Source of the DNA: ZC4RG17 sp036380875
GTDB taxonomy: Bacteria > Actinomycetota > Acidimicrobiia > Spongiisociales > ZC4RG35
Assembly (NCBI GenBank): GCA_036380875.1
Contig: DASVDX010000091.1
Span: forward strand, 1 to 64,000
Reading direction: 5' to 3'
DNA: 64,000 nucleotides
Shown: one piece after another, positions 48,100-56,329 of the stretch
Layout: each line of letters opens with the position of its first letter
Numbering within the stretch: position 1 is the stretch's first letter
The notes under the pieces: generated by a model
Told to the model about the DNA's origin: nothing
Database searches by the model: none
Seen by the model: the letters and a program-made list of their open reading frames with translations, nothing else
Position numbers and translations under genes: made by a program

Positions 48100-48270
48100 T
48101 CAGTCGGAGTCGGCCGGCGTGTCTTCCGAGGAGCCCTCGGCTATGCCCTTTCGGAACTCCTTGGCTGACGCACCCAGGGACCGGGCGAGTTCCGGCAGCT
48201 TGCGGGCGCCAAAGAGCACGAGCACCACCACGAGGACGATGATCAACTCGGGCGCACCGATTCTGCCCAT
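48100..48270 (-). CDS. tatA: Twin-arginine translocase subunit TatA
   Basis: A 56-residue TatA/E protein: short periplasmic start (MGRIGAPE), membrane helix LIIVLVVVLVLFG, the hinge ARKLPELARSLGASAKEFRKGI (FG-x-x-KLP motif), and an acidic tail. It would form the Tat pore with TatC elsewhere. ATG 48270 has AGGAGG upstream. It lies 88 bp before sigE on the same strand, as tatB lies next to sigE-rseA-htrA in mycobacteria. Confidence 0.93.
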   Translation of the reverse strand: MGRIGAPELIIVLVVVLVLFGARKLPELARSLGASAKEFRKGIAEGSSEDTPADSD

Positions 48271-48346
48271 ACGAACCTCCTTTGCCGGCCATGTTAACCC
48301 TTGAGACGCCCGAAGCACCCCGGGCAGTTCCCGGCCGGCGCGACGC

Positions 48347-49288
48347 TCAGCTCAATGCCATCGAATCGACGAGCTTCTGGAGGCGCTCGCGGGTGACGAA
48401 ACGGATGCGAGGATCCCGGCGTTCCCTCTCGTAGATCGAGAACGGGGCGTACTTCTCGGAGACCAGCATCGCCCGGTCGGCCTTCGACTGCTCGAAGGAG
48501 ATGATGAAGCGCCGGATGGTGGACTCCTCCACCTCCGGGTAGTCACCCGGCTGGTAAGGGTCGGCCAGAATGAAGGTCGAGGTGCCGCCCTTCGTGGCCG
48601 TGAACTCCCCCTCCCCGATGCCCGGGGTGATCGTGTAGCCGAAGAGGGAGAGGACGCCGGTGACCAGCTCCGCGGCCGTCATGTTCCCGGGGTCGACCCC
48701 CTGGGCACGCAGACCGGTCTCGACCGCCTTCGGGAGCCTGATCATCTCGCCGAGCGGCTCCAGCTCGTCGGAGCGGCTCGGCGTCACCGTCTCGGGGATG
48801 GAAGGCGGCTCCTCGCCGAACTCGGCCGAGAGGGGGTCGGCGCCGATCGAAGTCAGGTTGAGGATGTCCGTCAGGCGGCTGGGTGGCGGGAGCACACCCG
48901 GTGTCTCGAGGGACACGCGCCCAACCTCCCTCGGCTCTTCCTTGCCGGCGAACACCACGACCTCTGTGACGTCGTCGATGGGGAGGGTGTGGCGCTTCTC
49001 TCGCACCACTTCCACGGCTTCGCCGACCAGCAGATCGGCGAGCACGTCGTCGCCCTCCTCGGGGAGCGGCACGTCGAAGGTGACCCGGGCCTCGTTGCCG
49101 TGGACGTGGAACGAGGCGACCGCAGGACGGGGACGAACGAAATCGGGCTCTTCTGGAGGGGTGGGCGCAGCCCGGCCGCGGCGGGATGGGGCTTGCTCAC
49201 CGCGCTGACGTCGGCTCCTCTCGATGTACCAGTTCACACCGAAGAGGACGATCGCCAGAACGATCAGGATGATGCCGATATCTCTCAA
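48347..49288 (-). CDS. Membrane-anchored protein with possible Mrr-like domain
   Basis: A 313-residue protein: N-terminal membrane helix (IGIILIVLAIVLFGVNWYI), a basic linker, a middle region without known family, and a C-terminal part (about 200-312) that resembles the Mrr-type restriction fold: FTATKGGTSTFILADPYQPG, ISFEQSKADRAMLVSEKYAPFSIYERERRD and RIRFVTRERLQKLVDSM. The catalytic D...QxK signature is not clear, so it may be non-catalytic. A TTG start overlaps the CLC stop (TTGA). Function unknown. Confidence 0.55.
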   Translation of the reverse strand: MRDIGIILIVLAIVLFGVNWYIERSRRQRGEQAPSRRGRAAPTPPEEPDFVRPRPAVASFHVHGNEARVTFDVPLPEEGDDVLADLLVGEAVEVVREKRHTLPIDDVTEVVVFAGKEEPREVGRVSLETPGVLPPPSRLTDILNLTSIGADPLSAEFGEEPPSIPETVTPSRSDELEPLGEMIRLPKAVETGLRAQGVDPGNMTAAELVTGVLSLFGYTITPGIGEGEFTATKGGTSTFILADPYQPGDYPEVEESTIRRFIISFEQSKADRAMLVSEKYAPFSIYERERRDPRIRFVTRERLQKLVDSMALS

Positions 49289-51429
49289 CGCTCGTCTCCC
49301 GAATCCTTGGGTGAGCCGATTGTAGGCTCTGACGGGTCCCCATCTTCCTCGTACTCGACGAGCGGAATCTCGGCGGTCGGCTCGTCGGCGCCGGCGTTGA
49401 GGCGGTTGATCATGACCTCCCGCGAAGCCTCACTCCCGAACGCCGTGACAACGTCGCCTGCCTTCAGCACAGTGTTCCCCTCGGGGACGATCACATCCGT
49501 GCCCCGTCGCACGGCCACCAGAGTCGACCCCTCCGGCCAGGCGACGTCCTTGACGGCATGTCCGTCGGCGATCGACCCGGGCGGGATCCGGAAGTCGTAG
49601 TAGCCCGTCCCCGGATGCGTCCGCTGGTCGAGGCGGGCTCGAGCCAGATGATGGTCGGTGCGCGAGCCCAGGGCCTGGTGGTAGGCGCGCACTGCGTCCT
49701 CCCGACGGAACAATCCCACGAGCTTCGTCGGGTTGTCGGCGGCGACGACCGGGAGCCTCCCCACTCCCAGGGTCGCCATCCGCTCCATCGCTTGCGAGAC
49801 CTGGATGTCGGGATCGACGGTCACGGGACGGCGTGTCATCACCTCGGCGACCTTGGTCGAATCGTCTTCTGCCGTGCCGATGTCAGCGAGTGTGACGATG
49901 CCGATCAGGGCTCCGGCATCGTCGATGACGGGTGCTCCGTGGGATCGGTGACGATCCAACTGACGCCGCAAGTCGCCGACGGCCTGGTCGGGGCGGGCGA
50001 CGACCCGGGCGGGCGACATGACCTCCCCCACCGTCACCGTGTCGAGGAGGTCGACTTCACCGGTTCGGGTCGGGTAGATCCCCCGCCGGTGGAGCGGCAT
50101 CGTGTAGACGCTCTCCGGGTGGATCAACTCGGCGAGGAACGTGGCGAGGATGGCGGTCAGCATGAGTGGCAGGATCAGCCCGTACTCGCGGGTGCCGGTG
50201 ATCTCGAACACCAGGAGGATGGCGGTGAGTGGGGCCCTTCCCATCGCCGCGAACATCGCCGCCATGCCGACGACGGCGAAGGCTCCGGTGCTGAGCTCCG
50301 AGATCGTCCAGAACGGCCCCACCAGCTTGGCGAAGGCGGTCCCCACCATCGCCCCGATGAACAACGAGGGCATGAATGCGCCGGCCGAAGCGCCCGACAT
50401 GAGCGTGAGGCTGGTGGCGAGGATCTTCCCGAGGGCGACCAGGCCCAGGACCCACCACAGCTGAGACATCGGCTCAGGGGCGTCGGCCACCACGGAGGCG
50501 GAGGCCAGGAGGTCATTGGTCACTGCCTGTCCGGTGCCGAACAGGCGGGAGTGGTCCGTCCCGAGCAGTAGAGGCTCGGCGATGACGAGGCCGCCGACGA
50601 GGAGCCCGAAGACGACGGGACGAAGCGCCGTCCGGGTCCAGTTGCTGCGACTCACGATGGCGTCGAGACGGTCGAGGCAGCGCAGAAAGACGAAGGCAGC
50701 CGCGACGATGACGAGGGCGAGGCCGGCGTAGAGCACCAGTTCCCGATAGTCGCCGAGCCGGTAAGCACTGGCGTCGAGGATGAGGTCCTGGCCGATCAGG
50801 GAGCGGCTGGTGACGGCGGCGGCGACCGAGGCGATGACGATCGACGACATGTGCCGCACGGCAAAGCTGGCGAGGATCACCTCGAGAGCGAAGAGCATCC
50901 CTGCGATCGGGGCGTTGAAGGCGGCACCGATCCCGGCGCCGGCACCGGCGGCGACCAACGACCGCACCTGGTCTTCTCCCAGCCGGGCGAGTCGAGCGAT
51001 CTTGGAGCCGATCGAGGCACCGACGAGGACGATCGGCCCCTCCCGGCCTCCGGAGCCGCCCGCGCCCAGGGTGATGGCGGTGGCGGCGATCTTCCAAGGC
51101 GCCACCCGACCACGAATCAGTCCACCGCGAACTATGAGCGCCGCAGCGGCTTCCGGGACTCCGTCGCCTTGGACCTCGTGGGCCAGATAGCGGGCGATGG
51201 CCCACGCCACGAGGAGGCCGAGAGGAACGGTGACGAGGACCCACCACAGCTGGGCGGCGACGATCTCTTCTACCCAAAGTTCGACCAGGTGGAGGGCCTC
51301 CACCAAGGCCCACGCTCCCACGCCGACGACGACTCCGGTCGCGGCCGAAAGCAGCAGGAAGCGGCCGCCGGCCCGGTCGGCGATCAACATGACCGAGGGA
51401 ATGCGACGCAACTGGCGAGCAACCGTCAT
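49285..51429 (-). CDS. CLC chloride channel with CBS and TrkA-C domains
   Basis: A 714-residue CLC protein. The anion-site segments are GDGVPEAAAAL (GSGIP variant), GSGGREGPIVLVGASIGS (with the gating Glu) and ASAGAFMPSLFIGAMVGTAFA. In the helix FNAPIAGMLFALEVIL the residue after the Glu is Val, where E. coli ClC-ec1 has the inner proton Glu203; this favours a channel over an H+/Cl- exchanger. C-terminal parts are two CBS domains (about 475-590) and a TrkA-C domain (about 620-690). ATG 51429 was chosen over TTG 51450. Confidence 0.9.
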   Translation of the reverse strand: MTVARQLRRIPSVMLIADRAGGRFLLLSAATGVVVGVGAWALVEALHLVELWVEEIVAAQLWWVLVTVPLGLLVAWAIARYLAHEVQGDGVPEAAAALIVRGGLIRGRVAPWKIAATAITLGAGGSGGREGPIVLVGASIGSKIARLARLGEDQVRSLVAAGAGAGIGAAFNAPIAGMLFALEVILASFAVRHMSSIVIASVAAAVTSRSLIGQDLILDASAYRLGDYRELVLYAGLALVIVAAAFVFLRCLDRLDAIVSRSNWTRTALRPVVFGLLVGGLVIAEPLLLGTDHSRLFGTGQAVTNDLLASASVVADAPEPMSQLWWVLGLVALGKILATSLTLMSGASAGAFMPSLFIGAMVGTAFAKLVGPFWTISELSTGAFAVVGMAAMFAAMGRAPLTAILLVFEITGTREYGLILPLMLTAILATFLAELIHPESVYTMPLHRRGIYPTRTGEVDLLDTVTVGEVMSPARVVARPDQAVGDLRRQLDRHRSHGAPVIDDAGALIGIVTLADIGTAEDDSTKVAEVMTRRPVTVDPDIQVSQAMERMATLGVGRLPVVAADNPTKLVGLFRREDAVRAYHQALGSRTDHHLARARLDQRTHPGTGYYDFRIPPGSIADGHAVKDVAWPEGSTLVAVRRGTDVIVPEGNTVLKAGDVVTAFGSEASREVMINRLNAGADEPTAEIPLVEYEEDGDPSEPTIGSPKDSGDER

Positions 51430-51481
51430 CGGCGCCAAAGGGTAAGGCAATGCCTCTGTTGGGCCAGGGAATCGCCCCGGC

Positions 51482-52348
51482 TCAGGGGACGACGGTCCCG
51501 ATGCCTCGACGTTCGGCTTCTTCGAGTGCCGCTCGAGCGGCGGCGATGTCCTGGCTGGCGATCCCCACCGACTTGAACAACGTGGTCACCCCAGTAGGGA
51601 CCTCGCGGCCTGCCAAGATCTCGCCCAGCGTGGCGTCGGGCTCGCGACCTGCGGCGATGAGGTCGCCTGCTTCGGCTGCGGCTGCCTCCCGGTCGTCGAC
51701 GACCACGAACGCCTGGCGTGTCACTTCAGCAGGCACCTCGATCATTCCCGGCCGGAATGCCCCAACGGCGTTGATGTGGCACCCGGGACGCACGGCCTCT
51801 GGGCTGAACAGGGGCGACTCAGCCGGGGTTGCACAGGAGACGATGTCGGCGTCCTTCACGGCGGCGTCGGCGTCGGAGACGGCTTCCCCTCCCACCCGTT
51901 CGGCGAGTCGTTCGGCCCTCTCCCGGTTCCGGGACCAGACGAGCACTCGCTCGATGGGACGCACGGCGCGCACGGCGGCGACCTGGTCGTACGCCATCGC
52001 CCCCGCCCCGAGCATCGCCAGCACCTCGGCGTCGGGGGGTGCCAGAACCCGCGTCGCCAGCCCGGCCCCGGCCCCGGTCCGGATGGCGGTCAGCGTGGGG
52101 CCGTCGACCACGCCCAGCGGAGAGCCGTCGGGTCCCACGACCATCACCAGTCCGACCGGGTTGCCCGGCACCGTCGACACCGCCTTCAGCCCGGCATAGT
52201 CACCCACCCGTCCCGGCATGAACAACGAGACACCGAGTTGGTGCCGGAGCGGGATCTCGACGTCTTCACCGAAGGCGGCCACTTGCGAGTCGATGGCCGC
52301 CGGCATGGGCAGACATTCCCGCGTCTGTTCGGCGTCGAGGAATCTCAT
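51482..52348 (-). CDS. Ornithine cyclodeaminase / mu-crystallin family protein
   Basis: A 288-residue NAD(P)-dependent family member. Key parts are YAGLKAVSTVPGN (with the family Lys), the segment GPTLTAIRTGAGAGLATRVLA, and the Rossmann start LAMLGAGAMAYDQVAAV, which has AGAMA in place of GxGxxA. It ends with TTLFKSVGIASQDIAAAR. Reactions in this family include ornithine cyclisation, alanine dehydrogenation and ketimine reduction; the substrate is not defined. Its ATG overlaps the NYN gene stop by 4 nt. Confidence 0.88.
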   Translation of the reverse strand: MRFLDAEQTRECLPMPAAIDSQVAAFGEDVEIPLRHQLGVSLFMPGRVGDYAGLKAVSTVPGNPVGLVMVVGPDGSPLGVVDGPTLTAIRTGAGAGLATRVLAPPDAEVLAMLGAGAMAYDQVAAVRAVRPIERVLVWSRNRERAERLAERVGGEAVSDADAAVKDADIVSCATPAESPLFSPEAVRPGCHINAVGAFRPGMIEVPAEVTRQAFVVVDDREAAAAEAGDLIAAGREPDATLGEILAGREVPTGVTTLFKSVGIASQDIAAARAALEEAERRGIGTVVP

Positions 52349-53361
52349 ACCGCGCGGACAACGTAGTCGCCCGCATCGGGGTCGAACTCCAGTTGGATGT
52401 AGCCGCGCCTGTCGGCGGCCCGGCAGAACTGGAGGAAGCTGCTGTAGCCGAACTTCTTCTCGGTGAAGTCCGACTGCCGTTTGCGGATCTCGTTCTTCAG
52501 CCCGGACAGGTGCGGCTTGCCCGATCGAGCCAGGTCGCCGACGACCTCGGCGAGCAGCTCGAAGGCCTCTGTCTCTGCTTTGGAGCCTTCGGGGATCTTC
52601 ACCACCGGGTCGCCCCGGGCGGGGCCCTCACTCAATTCGACCACTCCGCGCGAGGCTAGATCGGTGAGCAACTCGCCGAACCCGCGGTAGCCGAAGTCGG
52701 CTTCGGAGAACGTCGAGTCCTTCCGCAACAGAGCCCGTTTGAGCGAGGACGCCAGGACGTTGTCGCCGCTCGACCGTTGGAGGCCGCCGAGTGTCCGGAT
52801 GATGAGAGTCTCGAGTGATTCGGCGCCGTCGGGGGCTTCTTCCTCCGCCGTGGGCTCTTCGGCAGGGGGAGGCTCGACTATCCGGGGCTCGACTCCTTCG
52901 AGGTTCTCATAGAAGAGGAACTCGTCGCAGGCGGGAGGCAGCAGCTTGGACGTCGACGCCCGCACGCCCACGCCGATCACGCGCTTGTTCAACTCCCGCA
53001 GCTTGTAGACGAGCGGGGTGAAATCCGAGTCGCCGGTGCAGATGACGAAGGTGGTGACATAGGCACGCTCGTAGGCCTGCTCGATGGCGTCGACGACGAG
53101 CTTGATGTCGGCGGCGTTCTTTCGGCTCGCTCCCATCCGCTGCGGGATTTCGATCAGCTCCACGTGGTGGCGGGTGAGATTCCGCCGGTCCTCGTCGAAC
53201 ATCGACCAGTCGGCGTAGGCCCGCCGCAGGATCACTCTCCCCCGCTCGGCCAGGGCGTCGGCGATGGGGCCGAAGTCGAATTGCATGCCCCCGAGCGAAT
53301 CCCGTGCGCCGATGGCCAGGTTCTCGTAGTCGAGGAAGACGGCGATGCGTTCTTCGTCCAT
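52345..53361 (-). CDS. NYN-domain ribonuclease-like protein with two OST-HTH/LOTUS domains
   Basis: A 338-residue protein. The N-terminal NYN (PIN-like) nuclease has the acidic residues AVFLDYENLAIG, NAADIKLVVDAIE and CTGDSDFTPLVYKLRE (residues about 5-145). After an acidic linker come two winged OST-HTH/LOTUS modules (about 180-255 and 262-335), each with a GYRGFGELL- or GYSSFLQFC-type element. LOTUS modules bind RNA or protein partners. This is the Limkain-b1/LabA-like set-up, proposed to act on RNA. A zinc-ribbon gene is divergent 38 bp away. Confidence 0.9.
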   Translation of the reverse strand: MDEERIAVFLDYENLAIGARDSLGGMQFDFGPIADALAERGRVILRRAYADWSMFDEDRRNLTRHHVELIEIPQRMGASRKNAADIKLVVDAIEQAYERAYVTTFVICTGDSDFTPLVYKLRELNKRVIGVGVRASTSKLLPPACDEFLFYENLEGVEPRIVEPPPAEEPTAEEEAPDGAESLETLIIRTLGGLQRSSGDNVLASSLKRALLRKDSTFSEADFGYRGFGELLTDLASRGVVELSEGPARGDPVVKIPEGSKAETEAFELLAEVVGDLARSGKPHLSGLKNEIRKRQSDFTEKKFGYSSFLQFCRAADRRGYIQLEFDPDAGDYVVRAV

Positions 53362-53399
53362 CGGTTGCAGAGTAGGACGCCGTCTGTACGATCGGTGGC

Positions 53400-53543
53400 A
53401 TGGGCGACCCCGCCTGCTGGCTCGACCGGGTGTGCATCGAATGCGGCCGTTTCATCGACGACGAGCACGTCGAAGACGACAAATGCCCGCATTGCGGCGC
53501 CGACCTGGACCGGTCGGAGGTCAGCGGTAGGCGCGACAAGTGA
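53400..53543 (+). CDS. Small zinc-ribbon protein
   Basis: A 47-residue protein with two CxxC knuckles (VCIECGRFID at residues 12-15 and KCPHCGADL at 29-32), spaced as in a rubredoxin-like zinc ribbon. The tail is charged. It starts 38 bp from the divergent NYN gene and overlaps the convergent nuclease-like gene by 23 nt. The two-knuckle layout supports a real gene. Confidence 0.65.
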   Translation: MGDPACWLDRVCIECGRFIDDEHVEDDKCPHCGADLDRSEVSGRRDK

Positions 53544-54915
53544 GGCGGAACTCGCAGCCCTCGCACCACGGCCCCTCCCGATAGGAGGGCTGGAGCGGGT
53601 CGTCCCACTCCCAGTCGTGGACCGGACGCACTCTTCGGCGAAGCCTCTCGGCAGCAGCTTCCACCTGCTCCGGCCCGAGAACGACCACCTCGCAGGCCGG
53701 TGGGGAGTGCCGCACATAGTGGCGGTGGATCACCGCCGGCACGTCGGGGCCGATCCAGCGTCGAAGGCCGGTGGCGTAGATGTCGTCCTCGATGACGTGA
53801 TCCGTCGGGTTTCCTGTCTTCAGTTCGATCGCCACCGGGGCGCCGGTGGAGTCCCGAGCGGTCAGGTCCAAGAAGGCGATCACCGACGTCCCGAAAGCGT
53901 CGGCTCCTTCCCCTTCGACGAGCGTGACGCCGACCGGGAACTCGGCCTGACGGACCGTCAGACCCTCCTCTTCGATCAGGCGGCAGTGGTTCTCCCACAT
54001 GAGCCGCAGCTCCGCCACCTCCGAGGGCGGCACGCCGGCCAGGTAGGTGGAGACGGCCCCCTCGGGGTCGTCTGATCCTTCGGCCGAAGCGACCATGGCA
54101 TGGAACAGGCGGCCCTGGCCCAATCCGGGACCGGAGTCGATTTCCTCCCCGTCGTCCCGGGGCATCCCGTGGACCCGCCGCCACGCCACGCGGCGATGGC
54201 AGCGGTCGAGCATCTCCACATCGGTTTTCGTGATGTTCAGTGTCTTCACCTTCGAGGAGACCGGCCGGTCGGCCGGGAAGGCGCCGCAGGTGGCGGCACG
54301 GCGACACCAAACACATCCCGGGCCGGGACGCACGCCGTTCCCGCGCGCAGAGTGCTGCTCGATCAAGTCGGAGAGGAGTGCTGCCGGGTCGGGCGGCGGA
54401 GTGATGGGCTCGACCTCGCCGGTACCTGCCATCAGGTCGAGGAAAGTTTCGCCCTCCTCGGCGGCTGACCACAGGACGGCGGCCTCGGCGTCGGTCGTGC
54501 GGGAACGGCCCGTTTTCAAGCGAACGTGCTCGACGCCGTCTTCGGTGGTGATCGAGAAGGTGACGTTGGCCGGGACGGACACGCCGTGGTCCTCGGCGTC
54601 GAACCAGAACCGCCGGCCCTCCAGGTCCATCTCGGCTGTGTCGGGGATCGGGAAGATGCGACGGACGTTGTGGAACATCCGGGCGATGAGGTCGGCTTCC
54701 ACACGACTGAGCACACCGAGATGGCGCGCCAGCAAATCCTCGGCAGGCTCGTCCGGGTTCACCCAGGCGTCCACCAGCAGGTCCCGCAGGATCTGCCACC
54801 GGTCCAGATGGGCACGAGGCTGGAGAGTGCGAGGACCACGCTCGGCAGCGGGGCATGCCGCGGTGAGCTCGGCCACCGAGACCTGGCGCAGGTTGGCGAC
54901 CGTCCGATAGGCCAT
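53521..54915 (-). CDS. Duplicated PD-(D/E)XK nuclease-family protein with two cysteine clusters
   Basis: A 464-residue protein with two Cas4/RecB-like halves. The C-terminal half has the nuclease core IAFLDLTARD plus AIELKTGN (Asp ... Glu-x-Lys) and ends WCEGCEFRLTC. The N-terminal half has VRLKTGRSRTTDAEAAVLW and CVWCRRAATC, in which the acidic residue before Lys is lost. Each half ends in CxxC-x5/6-C, as in the Fe-S cap of Cas4/AddB. One core is therefore probably active and the other decayed. No CRISPR or recBCD gene is nearby. ATG 54915. Confidence 0.75.
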   Translation of the reverse strand: MAYRTVANLRQVSVAELTAACPAAERGPRTLQPRAHLDRWQILRDLLVDAWVNPDEPAEDLLARHLGVLSRVEADLIARMFHNVRRIFPIPDTAEMDLEGRRFWFDAEDHGVSVPANVTFSITTEDGVEHVRLKTGRSRTTDAEAAVLWSAAEEGETFLDLMAGTGEVEPITPPPDPAALLSDLIEQHSARGNGVRPGPGCVWCRRAATCGAFPADRPVSSKVKTLNITKTDVEMLDRCHRRVAWRRVHGMPRDDGEEIDSGPGLGQGRLFHAMVASAEGSDDPEGAVSTYLAGVPPSEVAELRLMWENHCRLIEEEGLTVRQAEFPVGVTLVEGEGADAFGTSVIAFLDLTARDSTGAPVAIELKTGNPTDHVIEDDIYATGLRRWIGPDVPAVIHRHYVRHSPPACEVVVLGPEQVEAAAERLRRRVRPVHDWEWDDPLQPSYREGPWCEGCEFRLTCRAYR

Positions 54916-54948
54916 GGGCGCAACGTAGCCGCGGCGAGTGACGCCTCC

Positions 54949-54974
54949 GTGTCAATCGAGGGGATTCTGGGTAG
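54949..54974 (+). promoter_or_regulatory. Weak SigB/SigF-type promoter GTGT-N16-GGGTAG
   Basis: GTGT (54949-54952, one change from GTTT) and GGGTAG (54969-54974) are 16 bp apart, 9 nt before the GTG start of topoisomerase IB, so a leaderless message would result. Confidence 0.35.
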
Positions 54975-54983
54975 CGGTTCGCC

Positions 54984-55991
54984 GTGACCGAACGCGCCGC
55001 CTCCCTCGAACTCGCTGCCGTCGCCGGCCTGCGCTACACCACCGACGATCAGCCCGGGTATCGCCGCATTCGTCGGGGAAAGGGCTTCTCCTATGTCGAC
55101 GAGAACGGAGACCTGCTCGACGAGGAATCCCGCGCCTGGGCGGAGTCGCTCGTTGTCCCACCGGCGTGGACCGACGTGTGGATCAACCCGGTCCACGACG
55201 GCCACATCCTGGCCACCGGATACGACGACGCCGGCCGCAAGCAGTACATCTATCACCCCGACTGGGAAGAAGCCCGTGACGAGGTCAAGTTCGAGCGGAT
55301 GGGCTCGTTCGCGACGCGTCTCCCGCGCATTCGCAAGCGGATCCAGGAAGACCTCCGCCGGCCTGGCCTCGACCGAGACAAGGTGGTGGCGCTCACGGTC
55401 GCCGTCCTCGACCGCACGCTGATCCGGGTCGGCACCCAGCGCTACGTCGAGACGAACGAGTCCTACGGGCTGACGACCCTGACCCCCGACCATGCCGAAG
55501 TGGAGGGCCGACGCGTCGTTTTCAGCTTCAACGGGAAGGGCGGCGCCGAACACGAGGTGGCGTTGCGGGACGCACGGCTCGCCTCGTTGATATCCAAGTG
55601 TCAAGACCTGGAGGGCCAGACCCTCTTCGCATACGAAGCCGAAGACGGCGTGCGCACGGTCGACTCCAGTGACGTGAACCGCTACCTGTCGGACACCGCC
55701 GGCGAAGGGTTCAGCGCCAAGGACTTCCGCACCTGGGGAGCGAGTGCTGTCGTGACCGGTGAACTCGCCATCGTCGTAGACGAGGACCCCGACAAGAGCT
55801 TCCTCGCCGCCGTCGATGTCGCCGCCGAGCGTCTCGGCAACACGCGGGACGTGTGCCGCAACTCGTATCTGCACCCCGTCGTCCGGGAAGCCTTCGAAGA
55901 CGGCCGGCTTCGTCAGGCGTGGCGGCGCTCGAAGAAGGGCCGCTGGCTGAGCCGTCCCGAATCCGCCTTCAAGAGACTCATCGTCGTCTGA
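54984..55991 (+). CDS. Type IB DNA topoisomerase
   Basis: A 335-residue poxvirus-type topoisomerase IB that relaxes supercoils through a 3'-phosphotyrosine bond. Catalytic set: Arg in RTLIRVGTQRY, Lys in FSFNGKGGAEHE, Arg in FSAKDFRTWGAS and the nucleophile Tyr in RNSYLHPVV. The N-terminal DNA clamp includes RRIRRGKGFSYVDENG, VPPAWTDVWI and DAGRKQYIYHPDW. Its start is GTG 54984. This is the bacterial TopIB form found in many actinobacteria, sometimes linked to DNA stress. Confidence 0.95.
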   Translation: MTERAASLELAAVAGLRYTTDDQPGYRRIRRGKGFSYVDENGDLLDEESRAWAESLVVPPAWTDVWINPVHDGHILATGYDDAGRKQYIYHPDWEEARDEVKFERMGSFATRLPRIRKRIQEDLRRPGLDRDKVVALTVAVLDRTLIRVGTQRYVETNESYGLTTLTPDHAEVEGRRVVFSFNGKGGAEHEVALRDARLASLISKCQDLEGQTLFAYEAEDGVRTVDSSDVNRYLSDTAGEGFSAKDFRTWGASAVVTGELAIVVDEDPDKSFLAAVDVAAERLGNTRDVCRNSYLHPVVREAFEDGRLRQAWRRSKKGRWLSRPESAFKRLIVV

Positions 55992-56009
55992 CCCCCGGAG
56001 GGTTTCCCG

Positions 56010-56035
56010 GTTTCCTCCTTCGTCCCGGCGGGTAC
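56010..56035 (+). promoter_or_regulatory. SigB/SigF-type promoter GTTT-N16-GGGTAC
   Basis: GTTT (56010-56013) and GGGTAC (56030-56035), 16 bp apart, 30 bp before the ATC of the small membrane protein. Confidence 0.65.
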
Positions 56036-56064
56036 GACGGCGTCGCCATCACGAGGAGAGTGCC

Positions 56065-56274
56065 ATCGAGATCGCCATAGCCGCCGGATCGATCGTGTTG
56101 CTGGTGGTGGTGTTCTGGGTTCTCGTTCGTCAACAGCACCCCGCCGACGACATCTCGCACCTATCGGGCCCCGACGATCGAGGACCCACCGGCGATCCTT
56201 ATCCGCCCGGCTCCGGCCCAGCCGGACCGGATGCCGAGATCCAGAGCGACCCGAAGGAACCTCCCGCGGAATAG
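56065..56274 (+). CDS. Small membrane protein with probable ATC start codon
   Basis: A 69-codon frame with clear coding character: a membrane helix (AIAAGSIVLLVVVFWVLV) followed by an acidic Pro/Gly-rich tail that ends at TAG. The frame has no ATG, GTG or TTG before the helix. The codon placed 6 nt after GAGGAG (56053-56058) is ATC, so initiation at ATC, or a single-base change from ATG, is implied. A SigB/SigF-type promoter stands upstream. The family is not recognised. Confidence 0.6.
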   Translation: MEIAIAAGSIVLLVVVFWVLVRQQHPADDISHLSGPDDRGPTGDPYPPGSGPAGPDAEIQSDPKEPPAE

Positions 56275-56329
56275 CGGCGTCCCAAGCGATGTTTGACAGG
56301 TGGGGTTTGGAGGGAAGGCAAGGAGCGAG

